A stretch of 64,000 bases of DNA from JAEUHM01 sp964538625 (GCA_964538625.1 CAZIGH010000016.1:24659-88658); one strand, 5' to 3'; positions 42,245 through 51,639 are shown, counted from the stretch's first letter. Notes: a model not told the origin generated them from the letters alone. Made by a program: numbers and translations.

Positions 42245-42610
42245 ATGGTATTGGCCGACTATTGTGCGCTGTGTCTTTCCCTTCCCGCTGTGGAAGAAAC
42301 GACTCCGTTCGGCCCTGAGGTGTTGGTGTACAAAGTGGGCGGCAAAATGTTTGCCACAGCCGTACCGGATGAGGTGCCGCATCGCGTGAACCTGAAGTGT
42401 GATCCCGAACGGGCTCTGGAACTGCGAGATCGGTATGAAGACATCGTGCCCGGTTGGCACATGAACAAGAGGCACTGGAACACGCTCACACTGGGCGGGC
42501 GGCTGCCTACGGCTCTGGTGAGAGAGCTGGTGTGGCACTCGTATGATCTGGTGGTGGCATCTCTACCGAAGCGGAACAGGGAGAACCTGGGACTCCGGCT
42601 GCGAGTGTGA
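42245..42610 (+). CDS. MmcQ/YjbR-family DNA-binding-like protein
   Basis: 121 residues from the ATG at 42245; upstream in-frame residues do not fit. It begins DYCALCLSLPAVEETTPFGPEVLVYKVGGKMFA, and continues NLKCDPERALELRDRYEDIVPGWHMNKRHWNTL, the typical YjbR pattern. The family has a CyaY-like fold with proposed DNA binding, but no firm function. Confidence 0.8.
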   Translation: MVLADYCALCLSLPAVEETTPFGPEVLVYKVGGKMFATAVPDEVPHRVNLKCDPERALELRDRYEDIVPGWHMNKRHWNTLTLGGRLPTALVRELVWHSYDLVVASLPKRNRENLGLRLRV

Positions 42611-42616
42611 TGAGGG

Positions 42617-42877
42617 TCAGTGCGTCGCAGGTAACCGCAGGCGTATGGGACCCCGGCGTTCAAGGGGGTGCACCTCACTCTCGCCCTGGGTGACCCTGAT
42701 CTTCCCCTCTGAAAGCATGGCCGCTGCGGCGAGTCTCACCTCATCCATCAGTTCGCGCCAATCCTCGGGATCAAGTGCCCGTGCCACTTCGGATGGGCAG
42801 ATGGACTTGTCCTCTCCGCGAGTTGCCAACAGGTCGAGTATGATCTTCTCAATGCGCTGCTGTCGGGAGGAGGACAT
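42617..42877 (-). CDS. DUF3253-like winged-helix protein
   Basis: 86 residues from the ATG at 42877. Sequence RIEKIILDLLATRGEDKSICPSEVARALDPEDWRELMDEVR followed by AAAMLSEGKIRVTQGE fits the small DUF3253 proteins, which look like winged helices. The frame is open far upstream into the glutaminase gene region, so the short start is preferred. Divergent from glutaminase. Confidence 0.7.
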   Translation of the reverse strand: MSSSRQQRIEKIILDLLATRGEDKSICPSEVARALDPEDWRELMDEVRLAAAAMLSEGKIRVTQGESEVHPLERRGPIRLRLPATH

Positions 42878-42941
42878 GAAGATCCAACGTGCAGAAGGCG
42901 TGCCGTTTTCCAACAACCGACTTTGATGTAGGTTCTGATTC

Positions 42942-43805
42942 ATGACAGAAGCGAGATTGAATGAGCTACTGGAGCAGGCCGGGCGCGCTGTGGAAACATC
43001 CGCAAGGAGCGGGCGGCTGATGCGTCTGGAGATGCTTGGTGGCTGCGAATCAAGAGCCGCGTGTGCGGTCTTTGCGGACCAAGCGGTGATCACCGCTGGT
43101 GACGCAAGCTCCTGCTTCACGCTCATGAGCGCCATCAAGCCCTTCCTTTTACTGCATTTGCTGGAGGTCTGGGGTGCGGGACAAGTCGCCGAGTGGGTGG
43201 GTGACGCGCCGAGCAACCAGCCTTACTACTCGCTGCGTCAGTTGCGCGAGGATGGCGGCAGACCCAGGAATGCCATGATCAACAGTGGCGCGATGCTGCT
43301 TGCATCCAAGCTGGCCGGTGGTTCGCCTCTCGAGCAGCAGGAGGTCTTTTTGGCGTGGCTCCGAGAGTTCTGCCCACAGGTGAATCTGAATGTGCACGAA
43401 GGGTGTTTTGCTGAAGTGATGGAGCGCGACAGTGATGTGACGAACCGTGCCATCGCACGCGCCTTGAGGCAGGCTGGGCATGTGCGGGATGATGACGATG
43501 CTTATGAGATCTACTTCCGGCTCTGCTGCCTTGCCGGCAACATTGTGGATATGGCTAAGCTAGGGCAGGCGTTGGCAGGCAGTGGCTCGGAGCATAGGGA
43601 GCAGGTCGTTTACACCATGTCTCACAGCGGTCTCTACGAAGGTACGCCGGACTGGTTCATCCGCACCGGGCTGCCGGCGAAGAGTGGCGTCAGCGGTGTC
43701 ATGTTTGCACTTTATCCAGGTGGAAGCTGCATCGCCGCCTGTGATCCGTGGCTGGATGAGGGGGGAAACCCGCTGCTTCCGCAGCTGGTGCTGGCAGCGG
43801 CTTGA
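42942..43805 (+). CDS. glsA: Glutaminase
   Basis: 287 residues. Serine-dependent glutaminase fold with the S-x-x-K pair in LMSAIKPFLLL, RNAMINSGAML, the MERDSDVTNRAIA region and LPAKSGVSGVMFALYPG. It hydrolyses glutamine to glutamate and ammonia. The S-x-x-K motif reads S-A-I-K-P rather than the usual S-I-S-K-V, and the protein is a little shorter than most, but the other blocks are intact. Convergent with the PilT-like gene (6-bp gap). Confidence 0.83.
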   Translation: MTEARLNELLEQAGRAVETSARSGRLMRLEMLGGCESRAACAVFADQAVITAGDASSCFTLMSAIKPFLLLHLLEVWGAGQVAEWVGDAPSNQPYYSLRQLREDGGRPRNAMINSGAMLLASKLAGGSPLEQQEVFLAWLREFCPQVNLNVHEGCFAEVMERDSDVTNRAIARALRQAGHVRDDDDAYEIYFRLCCLAGNIVDMAKLGQALAGSGSEHREQVVYTMSHSGLYEGTPDWFIRTGLPAKSGVSGVMFALYPGGSCIAACDPWLDEGGNPLLPQLVLAAA

Positions 43806-43811
43806 ACCACC

Positions 43812-44921
43812 TTACTTTCGTTTCTTTGGCTCCGGCAGTTCTCCACGCTCGCGGAGGACGTTTTCGTAGTTGGTCTTGATGAAGTCCTGATCCCTGCAAT
43901 GAGCGAGAGCGTGGTCGAGGGTGATGTAACCATGGGTGAGAAGATGCAGGCAACTGTCGTCGATGGTGTGCATGCCCTCCTTTCCTCCGATCTGGATGAG
44001 GCTGGGGATCTGAGGCATCCGACGGTCGCGAATGCAACGCTGGATGGCCAGGTTTTGCGTCATGATCTCGGTCGCCAATACGCGGCCCTCCGCATCCGCG
44101 CGGGGGATGAGGTGCTGGCAGACAACGCCCTTTAAGCAACTTGCGAGCTGGGCACCGATGTAGTCCTGCTGCTCCTCGGGGAAGGCGTCGAAGATGCGAG
44201 TGAGAGTGCCGGTGGCCTCGCTGGTGTGCAGGGTGCTGATGACGAGGTGGCCGGTCTCTGCGGCGGTGATGGCCGTGCGCATGGTCTCCAGGTCCCGCAG
44301 CTCGCTCACGACGATGACATCCGCATCCTGCCGCAGTGCGCTCCGCATGGCAGTGGCAAAGGCTTGGGTGTCACTGCCCACCTGCCGCTGGCGGATGAGG
44401 CTGCTGCCATGCTGAAAGACGAACTCAATGGGGTCCTCTATGCTGACGATGTTGCACTGGCGCTTGGATGCGATGGTCTGCGTCATGCTGCAGAGTGTGG
44501 TCGTCTTACCTGAACCGGTAGTGCCGGTGATGAGAATGAGTCCGTCCCTCAGTTCACAAAGTCGTTCGACAGTGGGACCATGGCCAAGCTCATGCAGGGC
44601 GGGAATGATTTCGGGGATGTAGCGGAAGTTCGCCTCGATGCGACCAAGCACGTAGCAGGCATTCCCACGGAAGCGTCCGAGGTTGTCCACATTGATGGCG
44701 AAGTCCAGGTCCCACTCGTTCTCCAGCTTCGCGCGCTGGCTTTCTTTGAGCACGCCGAGCACGAGTTCTCGCGTGTCATTCTGGTCAAGGATTTCTTCTG
44801 TCAGTGGCTGGAGTATGCCGTGAATGCGGCCTATGGGAGGAGCATTCGCAGAAAGATGCAAATCCGAGCCGCCGCGCTCGATGACCATGGCCAGGTATTC
44901 AATAAGGTCGTAGCCGCGCAT
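43812..44921 (-). CDS. PilT-type twitching ATPase, divergent paralog
   Basis: 369 residues. Type IV pilus retraction ATPase layout: N-terminal PAS-like domain (GGSDLHLSANAPPIGRIHG), Walker A GTTGSGKTTTL, Asp box IVSIEDPIEF, Walker B-region VIVVSELRDLETM (usual form G-E-M-R-D), His box TGHLVISTLHT and AIRFAF-like tail replaced by an unusual Cys/His-rich end. Lies downstream of a second PilT gene; the pair probably powers pilus retraction or one regulates the other. Confidence 0.85.
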   Translation of the reverse strand: MRGYDLIEYLAMVIERGGSDLHLSANAPPIGRIHGILQPLTEEILDQNDTRELVLGVLKESQRAKLENEWDLDFAINVDNLGRFRGNACYVLGRIEANFRYIPEIIPALHELGHGPTVERLCELRDGLILITGTTGSGKTTTLCSMTQTIASKRQCNIVSIEDPIEFVFQHGSSLIRQRQVGSDTQAFATAMRSALRQDADVIVVSELRDLETMRTAITAAETGHLVISTLHTSEATGTLTRIFDAFPEEQQDYIGAQLASCLKGVVCQHLIPRADAEGRVLATEIMTQNLAIQRCIRDRRMPQIPSLIQIGGKEGMHTIDDSCLHLLTHGYITLDHALAHCRDQDFIKTNYENVLRERGELPEPKKRK

Positions 44922-45052
44922 GAGAGTCAGGAAGGTGAAAAAGGAGGACGATACGATAAAGGGCTAAGCGAACAACCATACAGGCCCATGCTGTCTGACA
45001 TTGGTGTCTGTCATGTCTGTCCATCGGTGGTAAGAAATGCGAAAGCAAGCGG

Positions 45053-46108
45053 TCAACTCTTCACGCCACGAGCAGCGCGTTTGAACTCAGCTTCGTTGCC
45101 GGTGGCCATGATGGCGGTGGGTTCGTCTATCAAACCCGCCTCGTATGCAGCCACGATGTTGCGCAGGAAGTTCCTGGCATTCGGGTCCGAGCCGCGCTGG
45201 AGATACTCGTGGATGCGGTCGGTCTCACGGCGTGCGATCCAGTCCCGCACGGCACCGCCGTTTTCGATGTGCTCACAGAGCAGCATGAGCTGGCCATCCA
45301 CCTTTGGCACGAGCTTCTGGCAAACGATGCCGATGAGTTGGTGAGCGAGAAGGTGAAGGCCGAGATTCAACTGATCCGGTGGGAACAGATTCAAGAAGCG
45401 CTCCATCGTGTCGCTGACTCGCTCACTATGAAGTGAAGCCAACACAAGGTGGCCGGTCTCTGAGGCTTGCAGGAGCGTCAGGGCGGTATCGTAGTCACGC
45501 ACCTCACCGACGAAGATGACATCCGGCGCTTGGCGCATGGCTCCTCTCAATCCCCGGGCAAACGTGTCCGTATCCCGTCCCACTTCCCGCTGGGTGAAGA
45601 GGCACTGGTTGTTGGAGAAAATGTATTCCACGGGATCTTCAATGGTGACGACATGCCGGGGCAGATTCTCGTTGAGCCATTGCAGCAAGGCGGCCAGCGT
45701 GGTGGACTTTCCTGTGCCAGTGGGTCCGGTCACGAGGATAATGCCGTAGGGACGCTGCGCCCACTTGGTGAGCAGCTCTGCGGGAGCGCCCAGGGTTTCG
45801 AGTGGCGGGATGTAGGTGCGTATGCGGCGCATCACGGCACCGAGGCGCCCCATCGATTTGTGGAGGTTTACGCGGAACCGTGTGCCGCTGGCGGAGATGA
45901 GGCCCGTGTCCTTGTCCAAATCCCGCATGAGGTCGCCGCCACAGAGCTGCCAGAGCCCGGTGATCTGTGCCAGTGATATGGGTTCCTCTCCATACATCAT
46001 GATCTGTTCATTGATCTTGAGGCGGGGCAGCTCGCCTTCCTGAAGGAAGACATCACTGGCGTTGTGCTCGTCAGCAGCGGCGAGAACTTGATCTACGGTC
46101 ATGGACAT
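45053..46108 (-). CDS. pilT: PilT-type twitching motility ATPase
   Basis: 351 residues (M3 at 46102 is an alternative start). Walker A TGPTGTGKSTTLAAL, Asp box VVTIEDPVEYIF, Walker B region VIFVGEVRDYDTAL, His box TGHLVLASLHS, and GIVCQKLVPKVDGQLML before the helical C-terminal domain. The G-E-V-R-D version of the Walker B region is close to standard PilT. It retracts type IV pili at the inner membrane. The gap to the next PilT-like gene is 131 bp. Confidence 0.88.
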   Translation of the reverse strand: MSMTVDQVLAAADEHNASDVFLQEGELPRLKINEQIMMYGEEPISLAQITGLWQLCGGDLMRDLDKDTGLISASGTRFRVNLHKSMGRLGAVMRRIRTYIPPLETLGAPAELLTKWAQRPYGIILVTGPTGTGKSTTLAALLQWLNENLPRHVVTIEDPVEYIFSNNQCLFTQREVGRDTDTFARGLRGAMRQAPDVIFVGEVRDYDTALTLLQASETGHLVLASLHSERVSDTMERFLNLFPPDQLNLGLHLLAHQLIGIVCQKLVPKVDGQLMLLCEHIENGGAVRDWIARRETDRIHEYLQRGSDPNARNFLRNIVAAYEAGLIDEPTAIMATGNEAEFKRAARGVKS

Positions 46109-46303
46109 GTGCCGGGATTAAGCCAGATCGCCCTCAGGCAGGCAAGCTTCAAAGGCAGGTGCCCCTGCGCTTTTGCAACACCGGACATTCAGCGGCCAAT
46201 GGAGCAAGGCTGCCAACGTGCGTGGTAGCCAGACTGGCCTAGGTCATGGGTCAAAGGCTCGCTATCTCAGCCTCTTTCTCAAGTCCCACGCCGCAGTCTG
46301 GCC

Positions 46304-47770
46304 CTACTCTTTCGGCGGTAGAAACTGGATGTCCTCATACTTGACATCGGCAAAGGGGTCCTTCTTTGCTCCATTCCCGAGGAGGTCCCAGCTGTCGAAC
46401 CAAGTGACATAAAAGATGAACCCGAAGAGCAGCAGTGCGCAGGCTGTCTGGAAAATCTCCAGCCACTTCATGCTGAGCACAGGTCTGCGACGGATCATCT
46501 CGGAAATACCCATCACAATGTGCCCACCATCGAGCACAGGGAAGGGGATGAGGTTCATGATGGCCAAGTTCACATTCAGAACCACGCTGAACCAGAGCAC
46601 CATGCGCCAGCCATTCTCTTCCTGAAAGAGCGTGTAGTAGATGTTGAAGATTTTCACCGGGCCGCTGAGATGCTCGAAGCCTATGCTGTCACCCGGTGTG
46701 ACGAGTCCCTTGATCGTACGGAACATCATGGTCGCCGCCTGCGTGACCGAGGTCCACCAGTTGGGGTAAAGGAGAGTGCGCTTCATCTCTCCCAGCGGCT
46801 CAAAGGTCATGCCAGTCATTTGCTGAGGGTAACCCACCGGGAGGTCAGGACGGCGTGCGGTGAGTTCCACTTCCTTGATTTCTTCACCTCGCTTCACGGT
46901 TAGCTTGGCGGTCGCGCCAGGATTCTTTTCAAATAGGTAACCGATGGCGGAGGGGGAGAAGAGCGGTTCTCCGTTGAGGTGGGTTAGAATGTCATCCTTC
47001 CGAATGCCAGCCACATCAGCAGGGCTGTTCGGCTTCACATCACCCACCTTGAAGGGTAGGGCTGGACCCACACCCACTTTGCGCAGTCCGGTCCGCTTCA
47101 GCCAGCCGCCTTCCTGGATGTCAAAGCTGCTCTCGATCACAAGCGGCTCCTCCACTCCCGGACGTTGTACCTTGAACTTGATCGTGGGTCCTTGGCTGAA
47201 GGGAATGCGCTCCATCACGCTGTCCAAAGGCGCATCAAAAGAAGTCACAGGCGTGCCGTCGATCTCGAGAATGGTATCCCCTGCCTTGAGCCCGGCTTTG
47301 GCCGCTGGGCCGTCTGGCAGGACGAACCCGATCGTGGTGGAGCGGGTTACGCGGTCCGGCTTGCCCACCCACATGACGAGGATGGCGAAGGCACAGGCCA
47401 GCAGAAAACTGAACAGCGGACCCGCGAAGGCCACGATGATCTTGTCCAGTGGAGTAATGGGCGGAAGAGACTCACGATCCTCCACCTTGCCCTCGATGGA
47501 ATCCATGGGAGCCATTTGCGGTAGCGCCACAAAGCCGCCCGCCGGGATGCTGCCAAGACCGTACTCCACGCCATTGATGGTCTTCCTCCAGATGGGTTTG
47601 CCGAACCAGATGTAGAACTTCTCGATCTTCAGCCCGCGCCATTTGGCGGCGAGGAAGTGCCCCCATTCATGAACGAGGATGAGAAGATTGAAGACGATGA
47701 TGACCTCCAGCAGGAGGATGAGCACGCGCAGAACCGAGCCGAAGAAGCCGAGAGAAGAAAGCCATTCCAT
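46304..47770 (-). CDS. rseP: RseP-type site-2 (M50) intramembrane metalloprotease
   Basis: 488 residues. The first membrane helix carries the zinc motif HEWGH (His34, Glu35, His38), followed by two PDZ domains (about 150-330: GLKAGDTILEIDGTPV and DVAGIRKDDILTHLNG) and the last membrane helices with the third zinc ligand in NLIPFPVLDGGH. It cuts anti-sigma factors and signal-peptide remnants within the inner membrane. The usual neighbours (dxr, cdsA) are not here. Confidence 0.92.
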   Translation of the reverse strand: MEWLSSLGFFGSVLRVLILLLEVIIVFNLLILVHEWGHFLAAKWRGLKIEKFYIWFGKPIWRKTINGVEYGLGSIPAGGFVALPQMAPMDSIEGKVEDRESLPPITPLDKIIVAFAGPLFSFLLACAFAILVMWVGKPDRVTRSTTIGFVLPDGPAAKAGLKAGDTILEIDGTPVTSFDAPLDSVMERIPFSQGPTIKFKVQRPGVEEPLVIESSFDIQEGGWLKRTGLRKVGVGPALPFKVGDVKPNSPADVAGIRKDDILTHLNGEPLFSPSAIGYLFEKNPGATAKLTVKRGEEIKEVELTARRPDLPVGYPQQMTGMTFEPLGEMKRTLLYPNWWTSVTQAATMMFRTIKGLVTPGDSIGFEHLSGPVKIFNIYYTLFQEENGWRMVLWFSVVLNVNLAIMNLIPFPVLDGGHIVMGISEMIRRRPVLSMKWLEIFQTACALLLFGFIFYVTWFDSWDLLGNGAKKDPFADVKYEDIQFLPPKE

Positions 47771-48274
47771 GTGAGGAAAAACGAGGTGGACGAGGGTTGG
47801 GGAGCGGGGAATCTAGCCCTCGCAGGCCGCCAGCGCAACCTGAGTGACGAAGTGAGGCAAAAGCGTCGCCTGCTGGCCTAGGAAGGCGGAGCTGCCGGGC
47901 CGGGAGGGCTGCTTGCAGGCGTCAAAACCCGTCGCAGGTCACAGCTCGGCTGCCGGAACCGGGCCTGGCGAAAGCGGCAGCCCGCATGCCCCAGGCTCGG
48001 AAGCCAACTGTCTGACGGAAACTGGAAAGCGCTCTGCGAGAGCCATGCGCCGTTGCTGGGGTTGGTTGGTGATAGGACTGCGAACTTGCCTTCGGGAGGG
48101 AGATTCTGAGGCAGTGTGCCGAAATCGTGGGTTGATCTGATGGTCATTGCACTCGATCACACGCTTTAAGTGTCAGCCTGTGGCACACGGCTTGCACGGC
48201 ACGTTAGCTGCTCTACAATGCGCCTGCCTCTCACTCCTCTTCGCCTCCCGGCGCACTTCGTTTGCTTTCTTCCC
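47771..48274. other. Gap between rseP and the L,D-transpeptidase gene
   Basis: About 500 bp with no convincing gene. Near its right end, TTGCAC (48192-48197), 16 bp, TACAAT (48214-48219) is a plausible promoter for the L,D-transpeptidase, giving a leader of about 50 nt. Confidence 0.4.
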
Positions 48275-49396
48275 ATGAGTCTATTTTTTCGCACGGTTCC
48301 CTTGTTTTTCGTGACTTCGATGGTGAGTGCCGAGTCGGTAACGGTCCTGCCCGCTCTTCCTGTGGATACACCTGTGTCAGCAGCGCTGCCGAAAGCACCT
48401 GAACCTGTGGAGTCGATTTTGAGACTGCAGCTGTTTCTGGATGGAAAGCTCTTCACCCCTGGAAAGGTGGATGGCAGACCTGGCGACTTCACCACGAAAG
48501 CGCTAAAGCGCTACCAGCTTGCGCATGGGATGCCTGAGACGGAGATAGAAGGGCATTCACTGGACCTTTCTGAGGTGAAGGATCTTTACACCAGCTATGT
48601 CATACGTGAGGAGGACCGGCGCTTTGTGGGGTCCCTTCCCAGCCAGCCGTCGGCTCAGGCGAAACTAAAGTATTTACCGTATGACTCACTGCTGGAGTTT
48701 CTCACGGAGCGCTTTCACACCTCGCCAGAGCTGATCACCTGGTTGAACCGCCCCATGAACATGTATGCGCTCAAGCCCGGTGACAGCGTGAGAGTGCCGA
48801 ATGTGCTGGAGCCATTCAAAATCGAGGACCTCACGCCGGTACCAGCGATGCCTGAGAACCCTGCCTTCCTGGAGCGCGTGATCCGCATCGACACGCGCGA
48901 GAAGCTGCTGGGAGTATGGGAGGGTGAGAAGCTGCTGGCCAGTATGCCAATTACTCCCGGCAGCGGCTACACGGCCACACCTCCTGGCACCTGGAAGATC
49001 GTGGGCATGACGCAGATGCCTACCTTCCGCTGGGACAAGAGCATGCTGGACTACGGCGTGCGCAGCGAGAACTCCTACAACTTGCCCATGGGGCCGAACA
49101 ATCCCGTGGGTGTGATGTGGATGGGGCTGAGCAAATCCGGCATCGGCATTCATGGCACGAACCAGGGCCAGACGATTGGACGCAGTTCCAGCCACGGATG
49201 CATGAGAACGGCGAACTGGGATGTGGTGCGTCTGGCCCGGTTGGTGACAAAAGGGATGAGCGTCGTCATCGAGGGACCCAAGTCCACACCGCGCCCTGTC
49301 ATGGTGGCGAAGAAGGAAGCGCCCAAACCGGCTGCTCCTGCCCCCACTCCCGCCGAGCCTGAGAAGAAAAGGTGGTTTCAGTTCTGGAAGAAGTGA
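48275..49396 (+). CDS. Secreted L,D-transpeptidase (YkuD domain) with peptidoglycan-binding segment
   Basis: 373 residues from the ATG at 48275. A signal peptide (MSLFFRTVPLFFVTSMVSAE), a PG-binding-like helical segment (about 50-95, LFTPGKVDGRPGDFTTKALKRYQLAHGM), a possible LysM-like stretch (SVRVPNVLEPF), then the YkuD catalytic domain with GIHGTNQ and SSHGCMRTANWD, where Cys309 is the nucleophile. A Pro/Ala/Lys-rich tail ends the protein. It makes 3-3 crosslinks or attaches proteins to peptidoglycan in the periplasm. It converges on queC with a 4-bp gap. Confidence 0.9.
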   Translation: MSLFFRTVPLFFVTSMVSAESVTVLPALPVDTPVSAALPKAPEPVESILRLQLFLDGKLFTPGKVDGRPGDFTTKALKRYQLAHGMPETEIEGHSLDLSEVKDLYTSYVIREEDRRFVGSLPSQPSAQAKLKYLPYDSLLEFLTERFHTSPELITWLNRPMNMYALKPGDSVRVPNVLEPFKIEDLTPVPAMPENPAFLERVIRIDTREKLLGVWEGEKLLASMPITPGSGYTATPPGTWKIVGMTQMPTFRWDKSMLDYGVRSENSYNLPMGPNNPVGVMWMGLSKSGIGIHGTNQGQTIGRSSSHGCMRTANWDVVRLARLVTKGMSVVIEGPKSTPRPVMVAKKEAPKPAAPAPTPAEPEKKRWFQFWKK

Positions 49397-49400
49397 GGCG

Positions 49401-50087
49401 TCACCTCGGAGCACTGGGCAGCGGCGGCTCAACGACATAGACCGTGGGGTCTGAGAGGCCCGCCAGCAGGAAGGCCTCCCTGCGCTCCACGCAGGTGCCG
49501 CAGGTGCCGCAGTGCAAGTCACCGCCCTTGTAGCAGGACCATGTCTTGCCGAAGTCCACGCCGAGCTCGGCACCGTGTTTTGCGATTCCGGCCTTATCCA
49601 TGCTGATGAATGGGCGGAGCAGTTCCACCCGCACATACGTGCCTTCGTGCATGGCTGCTGCCATAGCCTGCATGAAAGGTTCCCGGCAGTCTGGGTAGAT
49701 AGCGTGGTCCCCGGAATGCGCCGCGATGACCAAGGCCTCTGCGCCTCGTGACTCGGCGATTCCACAGGCGATGGCCAGCATGATGCCATTGCGGAACGGC
49801 ACCACGGTTCGCTTCATATTCTCCTCCGCGTAATGACCGTCTGGCACCTGGCCTCCGCTTTGGAGCAGATCGGATGCGAACAACTCATTGATAAACGGCA
49901 GTTCCACCACGTCGTGCCGGACGCCGAGTTGCTGGCAGTGCCAGGCAGCGAGTGGAAGCTCGCGGTGATTGTGCTTGGAGCCGTAATCAAAGCTGACCGC
50001 TCCCACCACGCGGTGCTCCCCCGCCGCAGCGTAAAGAGCAGTGACGGAATCCATGCCGCCGGAGAGCAGGACGACGGCCTTTTTCAT
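49401..50087 (-). CDS. queC: 7-cyano-7-deazaguanine (preQ0) synthase QueC
   Basis: 228 residues. ATP pyrophosphatase motif LLSGGMDSVTAL near the N-terminus, FDYGSKHNHREL, then the zinc-binding tail C-YKGGDLH-CGTCGTC near the C-terminus. It makes preQ0 for queuosine in tRNA. No other queuosine gene is adjacent; it is transcribed with the cytochrome gene upstream (32-bp gap). Confidence 0.93.
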   Translation of the reverse strand: MKKAVVLLSGGMDSVTALYAAAGEHRVVGAVSFDYGSKHNHRELPLAAWHCQQLGVRHDVVELPFINELFASDLLQSGGQVPDGHYAEENMKRTVVPFRNGIMLAIACGIAESRGAEALVIAAHSGDHAIYPDCREPFMQAMAAAMHEGTYVRVELLRPFISMDKAGIAKHGAELGVDFGKTWSCYKGGDLHCGTCGTCVERREAFLLAGLSDPTVYVVEPPLPSAPR

Positions 50088-50119
50088 CGGGAGGAATCAA
50101 ATGCGGACTGCGGACGGTC

Positions 50120-50689
50120 TTACTGACCGGCAGCCTGCTTGGCCATGGCCTGGCTTTCGGGCGAAAGATTGGCCAGCGGCACTTTGACATACTTGTTGCC
50201 TGCCATGCGGAGCACCACGGCGTCACCTTCCATGCGCTCGTAAATGGCCTGGATGCTTTTGGTTCCGTCCGCATTTTTCCAAGTAGCGATGGCGGGTGCA
50301 GCCGCACCACCTGGAGCAGCCGGGCTTCCGCCGCCTGCCTCAAAGCTTGCCCCCTCGGTAATCCACTGCTTGATGAGCGCCACCTCAGCGGGCGAGACGC
50401 GGGTGCCCTTGCCCTTCGGCGGCATGACGTCCTCATCATCGTCGGGAAGCGTGATGATCTGGATCAAGTTGCTAGCCTCCGGCTTGCCGGCGCGCACCTC
50501 TTTCTTCATGTCAGAGAGATTGTCCACGGCAAAGCTCCCCTTGGTTTCGCCCTTGGCCTCGCTGTGGCACTTGGCGCACTTGTTGTTCAAGATGGGCATG
50601 ATCTGCGTCTTGAAGTCAACCGCAGCGGCCGAACCGGAAAACAGGCCGACGGTGGAAACAAAGGCGATGAGGGAAAAGTGGCGTTTCAT
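50120..50689 (-). CDS. Periplasmic c-type cytochrome with SHD1-like domain
   Basis: 189 residues from the ATG at 50689. Signal peptide (MKRHFSLIAFVSTVGLFSGSAAA), a planctomycete-type cytochrome domain with one heme site CAKCH (Cys38, Cys41, His42), a GGSPAAPGGAAAPA linker and an SLA1-homology (SHD1) domain at the C-terminus (WKNADGTKSIQAIYERMEGD to PLANLSPESQAMA). This pairing is typical of Planctomycetes and Verrucomicrobia; the electron partner is unknown. Confidence 0.83.
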   Translation of the reverse strand: MKRHFSLIAFVSTVGLFSGSAAAVDFKTQIMPILNNKCAKCHSEAKGETKGSFAVDNLSDMKKEVRAGKPEASNLIQIITLPDDDEDVMPPKGKGTRVSPAEVALIKQWITEGASFEAGGGSPAAPGGAAAPAIATWKNADGTKSIQAIYERMEGDAVVLRMAGNKYVKVPLANLSPESQAMAKQAAGQ

Positions 50690-50856
50690 GGAGTTGAGTA
50701 TGCAACGCACGAACCTACGAAATCATAGGCTCTCTGGCAAGATTTTCCGCCGGACATTGCAGTGGAAGCTTCCGCCCATGCCACAGCGGCAGCCCCCAAC
50801 CCCTGAATGCTGTGTTTGCTCTTTCCCACACGCAACCATGATGCGAGCCTAGCTTC

Positions 50857-51207
50857 ATGAATGTAGAGCGAGTGAAATACGTGATTTGGGCCGTCAACAT
50901 GGACCGTGCCGTGGGCTTTTACCGCGATGTCTTTGGTGGCAAAGTACTGAAGCAGAACGAGATCATTAGCGAGGTGGACATTTGCGGGAGTGTCATCGGC
51001 ATCCACGGAGGGGGGGAAGGCGGACGCACATGGACCGGGCTGAGTTTTCAGGTGGCGGACGTCATCGAGGGAGCCCGTGAGGTCGGTCAGGCCGGCGGAC
51101 TTCTCCAGCGCGAACCCCAGCCGGAGGGCGGCGAACCGCCTCACCTCGCCATGTGCGTGGACACGGAGGGGAATGAGTTCATGCTCACCAGGAAACGAAC
51201 GCACTGA
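50857..51207 (+). CDS. VOC (glyoxalase/bleomycin-resistance-like) family protein
   Basis: 116 residues, one vicinal-oxygen-chelate module: VKYVIWAVNMDRAVGFYRDVFGGKVL, then LSFQVADVIEGAREV and LAMCVDTEGNEFMLTRK with the metal-ligand Glu region. It could be an enzyme or a binding protein; no substrate is suggested by the neighbours. Converges on the decayed toxin-antitoxin pair. Confidence 0.8.
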   Translation: MNVERVKYVIWAVNMDRAVGFYRDVFGGKVLKQNEIISEVDICGSVIGIHGGGEGGRTWTGLSFQVADVIEGAREVGQAGGLLQREPQPEGGEPPHLAMCVDTEGNEFMLTRKRTH

Positions 51208-51208
51208 G

Positions 51209-51639
51209 TCACCCCTCCACGCAGGGTAGTTCATACCTCCGAATCGCCGCGTCACGGGTGATGAGCACCATCCTCTCCAACAGAGTCGGCGCCACCAGCA
51301 CGCGGTCAAAGGGAGCACCATGAAGCGCGGGAAGCGCCGTGGCCCTCACCGCGTGTTCCATGCTCACCTGCAGTTCCAGAAAGCCGTGGTCGATCAAAGC
51401 GGCTGCGTAATCAGAGGGCATGAAGAGCTTGCCCCGTGCGTCTTCAGCCCGAGATCCCACACGCTTGCGGCGTTGAAAAACACTTCGTTGTCGGGATTCC
51501 TCAGCAGTTCTCTCGCCTGCCGGGATCTTTCCTGCGAACTGCCTGCCTTGGCCAGGATAATGTCAGCCCCTCTGACCACTTCTTCCACCAGGCGGGAGAG
51601 ATGGGTCTTCGCTGCGTGAATGTTGATGAGCTGGCCCAT
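51209..51639 (-). pseudogene. Decayed Phd/VapB antitoxin - PIN (VapC) toxin pair
   Basis: From 51639 the frame encodes a Phd/YefM-like antitoxin start (MGQLINIHAAKTHLSRLVEE, to ILAKAG), then jumps directly into the middle of a PIN toxin (SRQARELLRNPDNEVFFNAASVWDLGLK). The antitoxin C-terminus and the toxin N-terminus with its first catalytic Asp are missing. At about 51430-51460 the PIN sequence continues in another frame (GKLFMPSDYAAALIDHGF, then PFDRVLVAPTLLERMVLITRD). So there is one internal deletion plus a frameshift; the toxin must be inactive. Confidence 0.75.

Noticed and set aside
47771..48274. Short frames in the rseP to L,D-transpeptidase gap as genes
   Set aside because: They occur on both strands with biased composition, no start signals and no recognisable domain.
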